Below, piece by piece: positions 48,204 through 58,872 of a stretch of DNA of 64,000 bases (position 1 is the stretch's first letter; the number at the start of each line of letters is the position of its first letter). A program made the translations under genes and the position numbers. Below the pieces are notes generated by a model, which worked only from the letters and a program-made list of their open reading frames with translations, ran no database searches and was not told the DNA's origin. The DNA lies in the NCBI GenBank assembly GCA_000621425.1, contig KK211276.1, forward strand, positions 1-64,000, read 5' to 3'. The DNA is from Lachnospiraceae bacterium AB2028. Lineage in GTDB: Bacteria; Bacillota; Clostridia; Lachnospirales; Lachnospiraceae.

Positions 48204-50882
48204 TTATTTTTTAAGATTAGCTATGCGTTCTTTTACCTGTTCCATCAGCTTTTCATATTTTGCAAGCTTAGCTTTTTCTTCTTCTATCTTTTCGGCAGGC
48301 GCCTTGGAAAGGAACTTCTCATTGTTCAGCATGCTGTTGGAACGCTTAAGTTCGCCCTCAAGACGCTTTTCTTCTTTCTGAAGCCTCTCCAGCTCCTTTT
48401 CAAGATCCACAAGATCTGAGAAAGGAATGTAAATTGCAGCGTGTGCTAAAAGTACAGATACCGCATCCTCTGCTATACCGGTCTTATCTGCCTGAACTGT
48501 AACATCCGAAGCATAAGCAAGTGTCTTCAGGAAATAATCATTTTCCGTAAAACTCTTCTTAACCCCCGCATCCCCGGTAACAACAAATATCTGTGCCTTC
48601 CTTGAAGGGGGAACATTCATCTCGGTGCGAACATTTCTTACGCCCCTGACAGTTTCTTTTATTGTTTCAATATCACTCTCATCCTCCGCAAAATTGCGAT
48701 CTTCGGAATAAACCGGCCAGGTTGAGATCATGATGGACTCCTCTGCATCCTGCAGGTTGCAGAAGATCTCCTCAGTGATAAATGGCATAAATGGATGAAG
48801 GAGTTTCAATGAATCTACCAGTACTGCCTTAAGGGTTGCCAGTGCTGCTGCCCTTGACTCCCTGTCGGCATCTGTCTCATTCTCCTTCTTGTACAGACGG
48901 GGCTTTACCATCTCTATGTACCAGTCACAGTACTCATCCCAGATAAAGTCGTATACCTTCTGTACCGCAACGCCCATCTCGAATTTTTCCATGTTCTCGG
49001 TAACATCACGGACGGTATTATTGAGCTTTGAAAGTATCCAGCGGTCAACCGGCTCGGTCTTCACTTCAGATACATCCTTTATCTCCTCATCGCCCATATT
49101 CATCATGATGAAACGGGATGCATTCCATACCTTATTGGCAAAGTTACGGCTGTTCTCCACACGGTCTGTGGAAAATCTCATGTCGTTTCCGGGTGCATTT
49201 CCGGTCACCAGAGTAAGCCTTAATGCATCAGCACCGTAAGTTGAGATTATCTCAAGGGGATCGATACCGTTTCCAAGGGATTTACTCATCTTCCGTCCCT
49301 GGGCATCACGAACAAGGCCGTGGAAGAGCACTGTCTTGAAGGGCTTGTCGCCCATATGCTCATATCCGGAAAATACCATTCTGATAACCCAGAAGAAAAT
49401 GATATCGTAGCCGGTAACAAGTACATCCGTAGGATAGAAATACTTAAGATCCTCTGTCATCTCAGGCCAGCCTAAAGTTTCAAAAGGCCAGAGTGCTGAC
49501 GAGAACCATGTATCAAGAGTATCAGGATCCTGGGTAAGGTGAGTGCATCCGCACTTAGGGCACTTATCCGGTGCAGACTTTGCAACCACGATCTCGCCGC
49601 AGTCATCGCAGTACCAGGCCGGTATCCTGTGTCCCCACCAGAGCTGTCTTGAAATACACCAGTCCTTGATATTATTGGTCCAGTTAAAGTAAGTCTTCTC
49701 CATGCTCTTGGGGATAAGCTTTATCTCGCCGTCTTCAATAGCTTTTACGGCAGGCTTGATAAGCTCGTCCATGCGGACAAACCACTGCTCCTTTACCATA
49801 GGTTCAACAGTTGCGTTACATCTGTCATGAGTACCTACATTATGGGTAAGGTCTTCTATGGATACTAAAAGCCCCATTTCATCAAGTTCTTTTACGATGG
49901 CATCCCTTGCCGCGTAACGGTCCATACCATTAAACTTACCGCCGTTTTCATTGATGGTAGCATCGTCATTCATGATGTTGATCATCTCAAGATTATGACG
50001 TTTTCCTACCTCAAAGTCATTAGGGTCATGGGCAGGTGTGATCTTAACAACACCGGTTCCAACTTCCATATCTGCATGCTCATCACCTACAACAGGGATG
50101 GGACGATTAATTATGGGAAGCATTACATTCTTGCCGATAAGATCCTTATATCTGGGATCATCTGGATTAACGGCAACAGCGGTATCTCCCAGCATAGTCT
50201 CAGGTCTTGTGGTCGCAAACTCAAGGAAACGGGTCGTTGATACTGAACCGTCATCCTCTATTACAGGATACTTTATATGCCAGAAGTGGCTGTTCTGCTC
50301 TTCATACTCAACTTCCGCATCGGATATGGAAGTCTTACATACAGGGCACCAATTGACCATACGCTTGCCCTTGTATATAAAGCCTTTTTCGTGCATCTTA
50401 ACAAAGACTTCGGTAACTGCCCTGTTGCAGCCCTCGTCCATTGTAAATCTTTCACGGTCCCAGTCGCAGGATGAACCAAGTTTCTTAAGCTGGTTTACGA
50501 TACGGCCGCCGTACTCTTTTCTCCAATCCCAGCACTTCTCAAGGAAACCGTCACGCCCAAGGTCCGCCTTTGTTATTCCCTGTTTCTTTAAGGTCTCTAT
50601 AACCTTTACTTCAGTTGCAATTGAAGCATGGTCAGTTCCCGGCTGCCAGAGCGCATTATAGCCCTGCATCCTTTTGAATCTGATAAGTATGTCCTGCATG
50701 GTCTCATCCAGGGCATGTCCCATATGAAGCTGTCCCGTAATATTGGGAGGTGGGATTACGATGGTAAAAGGTGTTTTGCTCTTATCTACCTCTGCATGGA
50801 AATATTTCTTTGTCTCCCATTTCTCATACAGCCTGTTTTCAATCCCACTGGGATCGTATGTTTTTGCCAGTTCCTTACTCAT
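48204..50882 (-). CDS. valS: valyl-tRNA synthetase
   Basis: This 892-residue class I synthetase charges tRNA-Val. It shows PPPNITGQLHMGHAL (HIGH-type motif), the editing-domain region with FATTRPETMLGD, KMSKSLGN, and a C-terminal coiled coil (LEKELERLQKEEKRLEGELKR) typical of ValRS. GGGAG precedes ATG. No T-box leader is visible in the short upstream gap. Confidence 0.97.
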   Translation of the reverse strand: MSKELAKTYDPSGIENRLYEKWETKKYFHAEVDKSKTPFTIVIPPPNITGQLHMGHALDETMQDILIRFKRMQGYNALWQPGTDHASIATEVKVIETLKKQGITKADLGRDGFLEKCWDWRKEYGGRIVNQLKKLGSSCDWDRERFTMDEGCNRAVTEVFVKMHEKGFIYKGKRMVNWCPVCKTSISDAEVEYEEQNSHFWHIKYPVIEDDGSVSTTRFLEFATTRPETMLGDTAVAVNPDDPRYKDLIGKNVMLPIINRPIPVVGDEHADMEVGTGVVKITPAHDPNDFEVGKRHNLEMINIMNDDATINENGGKFNGMDRYAARDAIVKELDEMGLLVSIEDLTHNVGTHDRCNATVEPMVKEQWFVRMDELIKPAVKAIEDGEIKLIPKSMEKTYFNWTNNIKDWCISRQLWWGHRIPAWYCDDCGEIVVAKSAPDKCPKCGCTHLTQDPDTLDTWFSSALWPFETLGWPEMTEDLKYFYPTDVLVTGYDIIFFWVIRMVFSGYEHMGDKPFKTVLFHGLVRDAQGRKMSKSLGNGIDPLEIISTYGADALRLTLVTGNAPGNDMRFSTDRVENSRNFANKVWNASRFIMMNMGDEEIKDVSEVKTEPVDRWILSKLNNTVRDVTENMEKFEMGVAVQKVYDFIWDEYCDWYIEMVKPRLYKKENETDADRESRAAALATLKAVLVDSLKLLHPFMPFITEEIFCNLQDAEESIMISTWPVYSEDRNFAEDESDIETIKETVRGVRNVRTEMNVPPSRKAQIFVVTGDAGVKKSFTENDYFLKTLAYASDVTVQADKTGIAEDAVSVLLAHAAIYIPFSDLVDLEKELERLQKEEKRLEGELKRSNSMLNNEKFLSKAPAEKIEEEKAKLAKYEKLMEQVKERIANLKK

Positions 50883-50972
50883 TTCTCAATCTCCCTGAAT
50901 AAATACATATTTTCTTCCCATTACAAGTTTCTTTCACAAGCATTCTTGAATGGGGTCATTCACTTTTGATGC

Positions 50973-52286
50973 TTATCTCTCCATTTTCCAAAATTCAACA
51001 CTGTACGGTGCCAGTTCGCTGCCGCCGCCGAAATCATGCTTGCCGCCGCTTATAAGTTCATCTGCCATACCGCAGCCTGCATCAAAATGTGCGGTATAAG
51101 GATTGCTGTCCATATTGATGGCCACCAGCACCCGCTCATCATCACATTTTCTCTCCCAGATGCACTGCTTATTCGTAAGAAGCACGCTGCGGAAACCGCC
51201 GTAATTCAGAGCCTTTGAATTCTTCTTAGCCTCTGCCATTGCAGCAATAATATCCGTCAGCTCATTCCACTCCGGCTTATCAAAGGAAGGCCTGAGTGCA
51301 GGATCTCCCTGGGACTTGTCAGCCTTTGTTCCCCACTCGCTTCCGTAATAAACGCAGGGGATTCCGGGCATTCCGAAGATTATGCCGTACGCTAACTTAA
51401 GGCAGGCAGGATCGGATATCAGTGATGCGATCCTGGACACATCATGGTTATCGACAAATGAGAGCAGATGCGCTCCCCTTGCCACACACCAGTCCTCCGG
51501 GCCGAAGAGCCTTAACAGGCTGTGGACTATCTCAAACATATTTGCAGAATTGATCGCTGAGTGGATACCCTTATAGCACTGGTAATTAGTTACTGAATGA
51601 ATATTCATGTCACCCAGCATCCGGCCGTACTCGCCGTGAAGCACTTCCCCCAGGAGGAAGAAATCCTGCTTCTTTGAATCGGTAAACTCCCTCAGCCTCC
51701 TGGTAAAGGCAGGATCAAGACAATATGCCACATCAAGCCTTATGCCGTCTATATCAAACTCTTTTATCCATCCGTCTACAGCGCTGAATATGTGCTGCAC
51801 CACGTCCTCGTTCCTGAGGTTCAGCTTTACAAGGTCATAGTTTCCTTCCCAGCCTTCATACCAGAGTCCGTCATTATAGTTTGAATTACCTTCAAATGAA
51901 ATCTGGTTAAACCATGACACATAAGGTGACGACTGACGGTTCTTAAGCACATCCTGGAATGCCCAGAATCCGCGTCCCACGTGATTGAACACGCCGTCCA
52001 GAACGACCTTTATGCCCTCTTTATGTAAGGCATCACAGACCTTTTTAAAGTCCGCATTAGTTCCCAGTCTCACATCAAGCTTTGTGTAGTCCCTGGTATT
52101 GTAACCATGGGTATCAGACTCGAATATGGGTGAAAAATAAATTGCATTGCATCCCAGTTTCTTTATATGGGGGATCCAGTCAATGACCTTTAATATCCTT
52201 GACTCCTGCACCCCGTCATTTTCAAAGGGTGCCCCGCAGAATCCAAGGGGATAAATCTGATAAAAAACACTTTCTTCTGCCCACAT
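50973..52286 (-). CDS. cytoplasmic GH13 alpha-amylase-family enzyme
   Basis: This 437-residue enzyme has the GH13 barrel: VVLDGVFNHVG, DGIRLDVAY (nucleophile Asp185), GEVLHGEY (acid/base Glu214) and FVDNHDVSR (Asp282). No signal peptide, so it acts on imported maltodextrin or glycogen-derived sugars; cyclomaltodextrinase/neopullulanase-type or maltodextrin glucosidase are the best guesses. It lies upstream of valS in the same direction but nothing ties the two. Confidence 0.9.
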   Translation of the reverse strand: MWAEESVFYQIYPLGFCGAPFENDGVQESRILKVIDWIPHIKKLGCNAIYFSPIFESDTHGYNTRDYTKLDVRLGTNADFKKVCDALHKEGIKVVLDGVFNHVGRGFWAFQDVLKNRQSSPYVSWFNQISFEGNSNYNDGLWYEGWEGNYDLVKLNLRNEDVVQHIFSAVDGWIKEFDIDGIRLDVAYCLDPAFTRRLREFTDSKKQDFFLLGEVLHGEYGRMLGDMNIHSVTNYQCYKGIHSAINSANMFEIVHSLLRLFGPEDWCVARGAHLLSFVDNHDVSRIASLISDPACLKLAYGIIFGMPGIPCVYYGSEWGTKADKSQGDPALRPSFDKPEWNELTDIIAAMAEAKKNSKALNYGGFRSVLLTNKQCIWERKCDDERVLVAINMDSNPYTAHFDAGCGMADELISGGKHDFGGGSELAPYSVEFWKMER

Positions 52287-52386
52287 AGTCTTCTCCTCCT
52301 GATCCTCTTAATCTTCTTCACTATATCTTGTCAATTTTACCACATAAGATAGCTGTTTGCACTATGTTTTGCTATAGGCGGTCTTT

Positions 52387-54903
52387 TCACTCCTGGCTGT
52401 ACCAGAATTCACTTATCGCCCTTGGCAGGGATTCCCCTGATACCACCGCATACCTGATCCACTCCCTGGGGAAAAGCTTTTTATACGAATTGTCCACATA
52501 GCGTTCATCCAGCAGTACAACCACGCCGGTATCCGTCTCCGTCCTTATTACACGCCCCGCAGCCTGAAGGACCTTGTTCATCCCCGGAAAACGGTAAGCA
52601 TAATCAAAACCGTTCTCCTCAAAGAATTCCCTTATTATCTCCTTCTCGACACCAAGCTGCGGAAGTCCCGTTCCGATTATCACGCTTCCGATAAGTGCTT
52701 CCCCCTGCAGGTCTATTCCTTCAGAAAAGATTCCCCCCAGGACACAGAATCCTACAACAGACTTCCGCTCATCCTCATCCCTGAATGCTTCCAGGAATTC
52801 TTCCCGCCTGTCTTCATTCATCCCGGGATCCTGCTTCATAAGCTTTAGGTTCCGTCTGTTATAATGCCGCTCCTCGAAGAAAACACTTACCGTCTCCATA
52901 AACGAATAAGACGGGAAAAACACCATGTAATTCCCCTTTTTCGTATTTATCACATCAGCAACTCGGTCGGCAATCATTCTATACATATCATCCGTCCGTC
53001 TTGTATAAAGGCTTGTCACATCCCTGGATATAAAGATTCCCAGCCTGTTCGGGTCAAACGGCGAACCTGCATATATCTCATAATCATCATCCGCTCCGCC
53101 CAGCAGTTTTTTATAATACTGCAGCGGAAGGAAGGTGGCAGAAAACAGCACTGACGCCCGCCCCCTTGCCATGCACTCAGCTAAAATTTCACCGGGATCC
53201 ACGCACAATAGCTTAACCATAAAGCTATAGTCTTCCTTCACTTCAGCATACATCCGGTAATTTTTATCCAGCTTCTCATATATGAGCATGAAATGACAGG
53301 TCTCAAAATACAGTTCCAGGATATCCTTGCGCATAGGCGGATTGTCCTCTTCACTGAAATAATGACCTATGGCCGAATTCAAGCCTTCCACCTGCCCTGC
53401 CAGGGTATTGACATTTTCGAGCAGACGGAATTTCTCCGTCTTCTCTGCCATGGCCGCCATGGTCTTTATGCAGTTATCAAGAGCACGGTTGATTTTCTCA
53501 ATGAACTCCGTAAGTTCCGCTTCACGTTTCTTCCGGCCCCTGCGGAATGCTGCCACATCTGTCGTAACCCTTCCGGAAAGATACTCATCCAGCCTGTACT
53601 TAAGCTTACCGAACTGTGCTATCGTCAATTCGGCACTGTACATATCCCGTCCCCTGTCAAGAAGGTTATGCGCTTCATCAACCAGGAATACAAAATCGTT
53701 TCCGCTACCGTCAGCAAAAAAACGTCTCAGATATGCATGGGGATCAAAAAGATAATTGTAGTCGCAGATTATGACATCCGCAAACCATGTCAGGTCAAGG
53801 CTCAGCTCAAATGGACAGACATTATGTTTCCGCGCCGCAACCTGTATGGAATCACGGTCAAACCTGTCTGCACTGCACACGGTGTCATAGACAGCTTCAT
53901 TTATCCTGTCATAATGTCCCCTTGCAAAAGGACAGTCCAAAGGATTGCACTCTTTTTTTGCAGTCAGGCAGATTTTTTCCTTTGCTGTCAGCACCACGCT
54001 TTTCGCAACAAGGCCCGCATCCCTCATCTGTCCTACCGCATTATCCGCAACCGTCCTGGTAATTGTTTTGGCAGTAAAATAAAAAACTTTTTCAGTAAGC
54101 CTCTCCCCCATGGATTTTACGGAAGGGTAAAGTGTTGTAATTGTTTTGCCAACTCCCGTAGGAGCCTCCATAAAAAGCTTCTTCTTTTCTCGTATGGTCT
54201 GCGCCACATTTTCAGTCAGTTCTTCCTGGCTCCCCCTGTATTCAAAAGGAAACTCAAGTCCCTCTATGGACGCTTGTCTCTTTTCATAATGCTCTATCTG
54301 GAGGTCCGTAAACTTCCTGTAGTTTTCTATAAGCTCGTCAAACCACCGTTTTATCTCTGCCTCAGTGTATTCCTCAAAAAAGAACTTCACATCCTCTTTT
54401 TCCGGATTGCAGTATGTCATACGGACCCTGATAAAATTCAGATTGTTCTGAACAAGATAAATATAGGCATAAACCTTAGCCTGTGCCAGATGTACAGGAT
54501 CAGCCTTACGGATTTTTGAAAGCCGTTTCCGTACACACTTTATCTCATCTATAGTCACAGCCTTCCCATCAGAAAAAAGTGCATTGATGGAGAGCTGTCT
54601 TGAATTCGGATCACTGTCATCCCCAAAATTATCACTTATTATGCCGTCAGCCCTGCCCTCTATGCGGAGCACATATTTTTCAGTCACATAGTCATACCTG
54701 AGCGGAACTTCAGCCCTGTACTCGCCCCCCTGTTTTCCCTGTATAAGCCTGTGCATGCGGCTGCCTTCCTGCATTGCAGATACGGACGGGCCACCAAAGC
54801 GGTCATCTATATCACCGGAGCGCAGGACAAATTCAACAAGACTCCTTACAGAAACCTTGATTCCATAGCGAATATTACTGTTTTCTTCAGTGAACAATTC
54901 CAT
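52387..54903 (-). CDS. PD-(D/E)XK nuclease fused to XPD/DinG-type Fe-S helicase
   Basis: This 838-residue protein has an N-terminal RecB/Cas4-like nuclease domain (about 1-200): RIEGRADGII, TIDEIKCV and HLAQAKVYAYIYL (QxxxY). The helicase follows: Walker A EAPTGVGKT (about 247), an Fe-S Cys set (KICLTAKKECNPLDC and NVCPFEL), DEAH box (LVDEAHN), and the helicase C-terminal domain with GRVIRTETDTGVVVLLDER. Likely role: DNA repair, unwinding with nuclease activity. It follows hybrid kinase 2 by 15 bp. Confidence 0.9.
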   Translation of the reverse strand: MELFTEENSNIRYGIKVSVRSLVEFVLRSGDIDDRFGGPSVSAMQEGSRMHRLIQGKQGGEYRAEVPLRYDYVTEKYVLRIEGRADGIISDNFGDDSDPNSRQLSINALFSDGKAVTIDEIKCVRKRLSKIRKADPVHLAQAKVYAYIYLVQNNLNFIRVRMTYCNPEKEDVKFFFEEYTEAEIKRWFDELIENYRKFTDLQIEHYEKRQASIEGLEFPFEYRGSQEELTENVAQTIREKKKLFMEAPTGVGKTITTLYPSVKSMGERLTEKVFYFTAKTITRTVADNAVGQMRDAGLVAKSVVLTAKEKICLTAKKECNPLDCPFARGHYDRINEAVYDTVCSADRFDRDSIQVAARKHNVCPFELSLDLTWFADVIICDYNYLFDPHAYLRRFFADGSGNDFVFLVDEAHNLLDRGRDMYSAELTIAQFGKLKYRLDEYLSGRVTTDVAAFRRGRKKREAELTEFIEKINRALDNCIKTMAAMAEKTEKFRLLENVNTLAGQVEGLNSAIGHYFSEEDNPPMRKDILELYFETCHFMLIYEKLDKNYRMYAEVKEDYSFMVKLLCVDPGEILAECMARGRASVLFSATFLPLQYYKKLLGGADDDYEIYAGSPFDPNRLGIFISRDVTSLYTRRTDDMYRMIADRVADVINTKKGNYMVFFPSYSFMETVSVFFEERHYNRRNLKLMKQDPGMNEDRREEFLEAFRDEDERKSVVGFCVLGGIFSEGIDLQGEALIGSVIIGTGLPQLGVEKEIIREFFEENGFDYAYRFPGMNKVLQAAGRVIRTETDTGVVVLLDERYVDNSYKKLFPREWIRYAVVSGESLPRAISEFWYSQE

Positions 54904-54918
54904 CAGACACTTCCGTTA

Positions 54919-57330
54919 TCACTTAACCTTTGAGGACGGAAGCAGATCTTTTACGACCATTTCCATTTTTTTGAACTCTATAGGCTTTGAAAGGTACGCC
55001 CTGAATCCTTCCTTCGCGTATTCCCCTTCCAGCTCCATGGCAATATTTGCAGTAAGCAGTACCACAGGCGTAGTGCTGTTGATATTAACGGGATTATCCG
55101 CTATTGCATGGAAAGTCTCCACGCCATCCATTCCCGGCATAAGGTGGTCCATGAATATCAGATCGTACTTTTTCTTCTTGCTCATTTCCACCGCTTCCGT
55201 ACCGGATTCCGCAGTTTCTATTTTCATTTCCGTTTTAGCTAAAAGGCGTTTCAGCACTAAAAGATTCATCTTGTTATCATCCACCGCAAGCACGACTGCA
55301 TTAGGAGCAGTAAACAGAGGAGCATACTGTTCCTGCTTTCCCGTCTCCTTATCAGCCTCTGTTTTTCTCCATTCTCCCATTCGGCCTTCGCCACAGATTC
55401 CCTGCGGTATCCTTGCCGTAAATTCCGAGCCTTCGCCATAGACACTGCTTACGCTTACAGTACCTTTCATAGCATCAAGAAGCATTTTAACTATGGCAAG
55501 ACCAAGCCCCGTACCTTCTATACCCTTGATACGACCCTCATCTACACGGGTAAACTCAGAAAAGAGTTTTTCCTGATCCTCAGGCTTAATGCCTATGCCG
55601 CTGTCTTTTACAGAAATAACCAGATAAAAAACTCCGGCCTCGTCTTTTTCACCCTTAACCGTAAGAACAACTTCACCCTTCTCAGTATACTTAACAGCAT
55701 TGGTCATGAAGTTGACCATTATCTGTTTTATCCTTATGTCATCTCCTTTAAGGACCGCAGGAAGTTCCGGATCAGCATTAACCGTAAATGCTAATCCCTT
55801 ATCCTTTATCCTGGGCTGCATAACTTCATCAATGTTGCGTATTATGTCTTTTAACCGGTATTCCTCTTCCCTTATATTGAAGACGCCGGACTTCATCTTT
55901 GAAAAATCAAGAATGTCGTTTATAAGGGACAAAAGCAGCCTGCCTGCTGTATCTATATTTCCTGAATACTCAGCTATATTCGGCTCCGTAGTCTCACGCT
56001 TTATCATCTCATTAAGTCCGATAACCGTATTAATGGGAGTTCTCAGTTCATGGGACATGGACGACAGGAAACGGCTCCTGCTGTCCGCAAGTTCAAGTGC
56101 CGCAACCCTCTCTGAATTAAGCCGCTGGACATCCATAAAAGTCTTAAGGACAGCCCCAACCGAAAGCATCAGCATTCCAAGAAGCATAAAGCTTTTATTA
56201 TGTCTGTAGGAAGTGAACACGGAAGCAAAAACCTCCATTACTCCTCCCAGGAAAAAGAACACAAGACCGATGATGATCCACCTGTAATTCTCAGCCCTTT
56301 TCTTAGTGATATCTATTACTACCGTTACGACAATGTAAATGATCGTTACGATAATGGAAACAAGCCGCAGGTAGTAAGTTTCCGAAAACGACACAATACG
56401 TGCAAAATGAAGCGTAGGACAAAGAAGGGCCACACCGCAGACAAAGAAATAGACTATATTAGTGGTTTTAAAGTACCTCGTATCCCTGGTACCGTCTATC
56501 CGCAGGGGATTCTGAACACCGTAGATGTACCAGATGAAAGGTATGGGGATAAGTCCCTCGCAAGTATAAGATACAAACGCAGCCGTATTTATATTCGGCA
56601 TATAATACTGTCTTATCCTGCAGTCGCATAAAGCCCAGAATGACACAAGAAATACGCAGGTAGCCAGATACCTTAGTTCAAGATCCTCTTTAAACCTGTA
56701 TCTGATGATAAAGCATGCCATAAGGGTAACGACCGAAAAGGCAAGCATAGCCAGAATCAGCATTATCGTATTCAGGTTTTCCTTGAAAAAGAAACGCCAG
56801 ATACCCATCTCGGTTCCGATATATACTGCATTCACTCTTCCGGAATATGTGGAATCACTTGATAATTCAAGCCGGAGCGTCTTCCCGCTGTACTCCGGCG
56901 ACAGATGAATAAAAAGATATGCGGATGCCAATTCATCCCACGCGAAGCTTTCTTCGTTCTTCAAATAGGACAGAACAAGCTCGTCATCAATATAAGCCCT
57001 TACCTCCTGCTGCGAACTCCTGAGGCATATGCATTGGTCTGCCGCATCTATTTCCGGTATGGACCGTTCCACAATAACGGTGCCGTTATCCGTAGCAAAT
57101 TTCCCCGGAACCGTAATCTCTTCCCTGCTGCCATCAGCCCCCAGCAGCACCCAGTCCTCAGATAACTGTTCACAGTTCGTGTCCTGATGAATGCCGGAAG
57201 AATCAATTATAAAGAATTCCCCCCTGATAAAAGCAATGATGGTAATGATAAAAACAATCTCAAAGAAAGCCCTGCCTGTGAGCTTTATCTTGCCCTTTTC
57301 TTTTTTATTCCCAGCATTCTTATCAGCCAA
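54919..57330 (-). CDS. hybrid histidine kinase with 7TM sensor
   Basis: This 803-residue membrane kinase has TM1 (about 22-40), an extracytoplasmic beta-rich domain of about 140 residues, a bundle of about seven helices (about 188-395, like 7TMR-DISM), HisKA with SMSHELRTP (His about 429), HATPase (DSGIGI, GTGLGLAI) and a C-terminal receiver (VDDNKMNLL, MDHLMPG). Unlike kinase 1 it has no HPt. TTG at 57328-57330 lies eight bases after AGAGG; an upstream TTG at 57336 is closer. HisKA regions of the two kinases are clearly related. Confidence 0.9.
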   Translation of the reverse strand: MADKNAGNKKEKGKIKLTGRAFFEIVFIITIIAFIRGEFFIIDSSGIHQDTNCEQLSEDWVLLGADGSREEITVPGKFATDNGTVIVERSIPEIDAADQCICLRSSQQEVRAYIDDELVLSYLKNEESFAWDELASAYLFIHLSPEYSGKTLRLELSSDSTYSGRVNAVYIGTEMGIWRFFFKENLNTIMLILAMLAFSVVTLMACFIIRYRFKEDLELRYLATCVFLVSFWALCDCRIRQYYMPNINTAAFVSYTCEGLIPIPFIWYIYGVQNPLRIDGTRDTRYFKTTNIVYFFVCGVALLCPTLHFARIVSFSETYYLRLVSIIVTIIYIVVTVVIDITKKRAENYRWIIIGLVFFFLGGVMEVFASVFTSYRHNKSFMLLGMLMLSVGAVLKTFMDVQRLNSERVAALELADSRSRFLSSMSHELRTPINTVIGLNEMIKRETTEPNIAEYSGNIDTAGRLLLSLINDILDFSKMKSGVFNIREEEYRLKDIIRNIDEVMQPRIKDKGLAFTVNADPELPAVLKGDDIRIKQIMVNFMTNAVKYTEKGEVVLTVKGEKDEAGVFYLVISVKDSGIGIKPEDQEKLFSEFTRVDEGRIKGIEGTGLGLAIVKMLLDAMKGTVSVSSVYGEGSEFTARIPQGICGEGRMGEWRKTEADKETGKQEQYAPLFTAPNAVVLAVDDNKMNLLVLKRLLAKTEMKIETAESGTEAVEMSKKKKYDLIFMDHLMPGMDGVETFHAIADNPVNINSTTPVVLLTANIAMELEGEYAKEGFRAYLSKPIEFKKMEMVVKDLLPSSKVK

Positions 57331-57361
57331 TAGCAAATCCTCTATTAGTACAAACTGCCTG

Positions 57362-57916
57362 TTACTTATCCTTTAACCTCGGCAAAGCATATTTTATCAA
57401 CTTTACAGACGCCCATATAGAATATAAAAGTAGCGGGAGCTGCACCGTCATGATCACACAATATGCCGGTATGTGCTCCGTCTTTCCCATCTTAAATTCG
57501 GCCACAAGCTCTATGATCATCAGCACATACAACACTATAAGTATGAGTGCCACAACCGAAAACACGATTCCCTGCCGCAGACAATGCTTTGCTATAGCTT
57601 TCTTATCCGTAAAATCTTCCGGTCGTTCGCTACCTTCATAGGATTTACGCCATACATAGCAGTTGAGTGTGGTTCCCATATACTCCCAGCCATTATCCAG
57701 AATGGTCTGCATGTACAGCGATTTGGAAAGTCCGGTACAATCCACCGCGTATTTAACTTTCTCCGGTTTCGCCTCCTGGAATTTCATTGCAAATACGGAA
57801 CTCTGTCCCAAATCCAGCAATTTAAGTCCCTCAGACGAAGACTCCTCCAAAAAATATTCCATATCTGACGGAATGATATATCTGAGCGATGCAAAAATTT
57901 TATTAACTTCAGGCAT
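57362..57916 (-). CDS. DUF2812-like membrane protein
   Basis: This 184-residue protein has a cytoplasmic half with DNGWEYMGTTLNCYVWRK, fitting DUF2812, and two C-terminal TM helices (about 117-140 and 151-175). DUF2812 proteins are often paired with PadR-type regulators; none is here. The frame runs to 57985, but GGGAGG four bases before ATG 57914-57916 selects this start. Co-directional with hybrid kinase 2 (31 bp apart), so possibly co-transcribed. Confidence 0.78.
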   Translation of the reverse strand: MPEVNKIFASLRYIIPSDMEYFLEESSSEGLKLLDLGQSSVFAMKFQEAKPEKVKYAVDCTGLSKSLYMQTILDNGWEYMGTTLNCYVWRKSYEGSERPEDFTDKKAIAKHCLRQGIVFSVVALILIVLYVLMIIELVAEFKMGKTEHIPAYCVIMTVQLPLLLYSIWASVKLIKYALPRLKDK

Positions 57917-58126
57917 TTTTCCTCCCTGCAGAATTTCTCTGCCATAAAGATGATCTTCGACCTTTCTTATTAAATTATATAACAAATCTGTGCCCTATTT
58001 GTATTTTTTCTTTGCAGATAGAACGGCATCCTTAAATATGTTAGAATAAAAACAGCTGTCCGGGGTAATAAAAAATCTCGGCAGTTAACATGGCAACCGA
58101 GTTCACGCACATAGGAGTACACATCT

Positions 58127-58870
58127 ATGATCAAAGCCCAGAACATTTCATTTATCTACGGTGGCAATTTCAAAGCAGTGGATGACTTAAGTTTCCACAT
58201 AAAAAAGGGAGAGATCGTGGGATTTGCAGGTCCCAACGGAGCAGGTAAAACAACGGTTATAAAAATGCTTACCGGCGTTTTAAAACCCGCTACAGGAAAT
58301 GCGGTTATAAACGGTTTTGATATTGTAAAAAATCCCCTTGAAGCAAAGAACTCATTTGCATATGTCGCAGACAACCCGGATGTTCTTTTGCAGCTCACCG
58401 GACTTGAATATATAAATTTTATCGCTGATATATACAAAATAGACAGTGATGAAAGAGCCGAACGCGTTATCGACTTGGCAAACCGTTTTGGAATGACAGA
58501 TTCATTAAAATTACCCATGCGTGAATATTCCCACGGCATGAGACAGAAGCTTATGATAATCGCAGCACTGACTCATAATCCTCCTGCATGGATTCTTGAC
58601 GAACCGATGACAGGCTTAGATCCCGCCGCCGCGTATGAACTGAAAAATCTTATGAGGGAACACGCTGCTAAGGGAAACTGCGTGCTCTTTTCTACCCATG
58701 TGCTGGAAGTTGCAGAAAAACTCTGCGACCACATTCTGATAATCAACCACGGAAAGGAACTGTATCAGGGAACCGTTGAAGACCTTGAATCAGCCCACCC
58801 TGGTCAGGATCTGGAAAACATATTCCTGGATATGATCGAATACAAACACGATACCCCCAAGGAGGACTGA
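58127..58870 (+). CDS. ABC transporter ATP-binding protein
   Basis: This 247-residue ATPase has Walker A GPNGAGKTT, the signature segment EYSHGMRQKLMI (SHGMR variant of LSGGQ) and Walker B WILDEPMTGLD. The pattern fits the ABC-2-type subfamily (EcsA/CcmA-like). AGGAG lies before ATG. It is followed after 2 bp by its permease, so they form an operon. Confidence 0.93.
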   Translation: MIKAQNISFIYGGNFKAVDDLSFHIKKGEIVGFAGPNGAGKTTVIKMLTGVLKPATGNAVINGFDIVKNPLEAKNSFAYVADNPDVLLQLTGLEYINFIADIYKIDSDERAERVIDLANRFGMTDSLKLPMREYSHGMRQKLMIIAALTHNPPAWILDEPMTGLDPAAAYELKNLMREHAAKGNCVLFSTHVLEVAEKLCDHILIINHGKELYQGTVEDLESAHPGQDLENIFLDMIEYKHDTPKED

Positions 58871-58872
58871 GC

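Noticed and set aside
50883-50972. T-box leader expected before valS
   Set aside because: The gap to the upstream gene is only 90 bp and shows no specifier loop or T-box sequence.
53293-54519. 408-codon plus-strand open frame opposite the helicase gene
   Set aside because: Long by chance against a well-supported minus-strand gene; Cys/His/Lys-rich content with no domain and no ribosome site.
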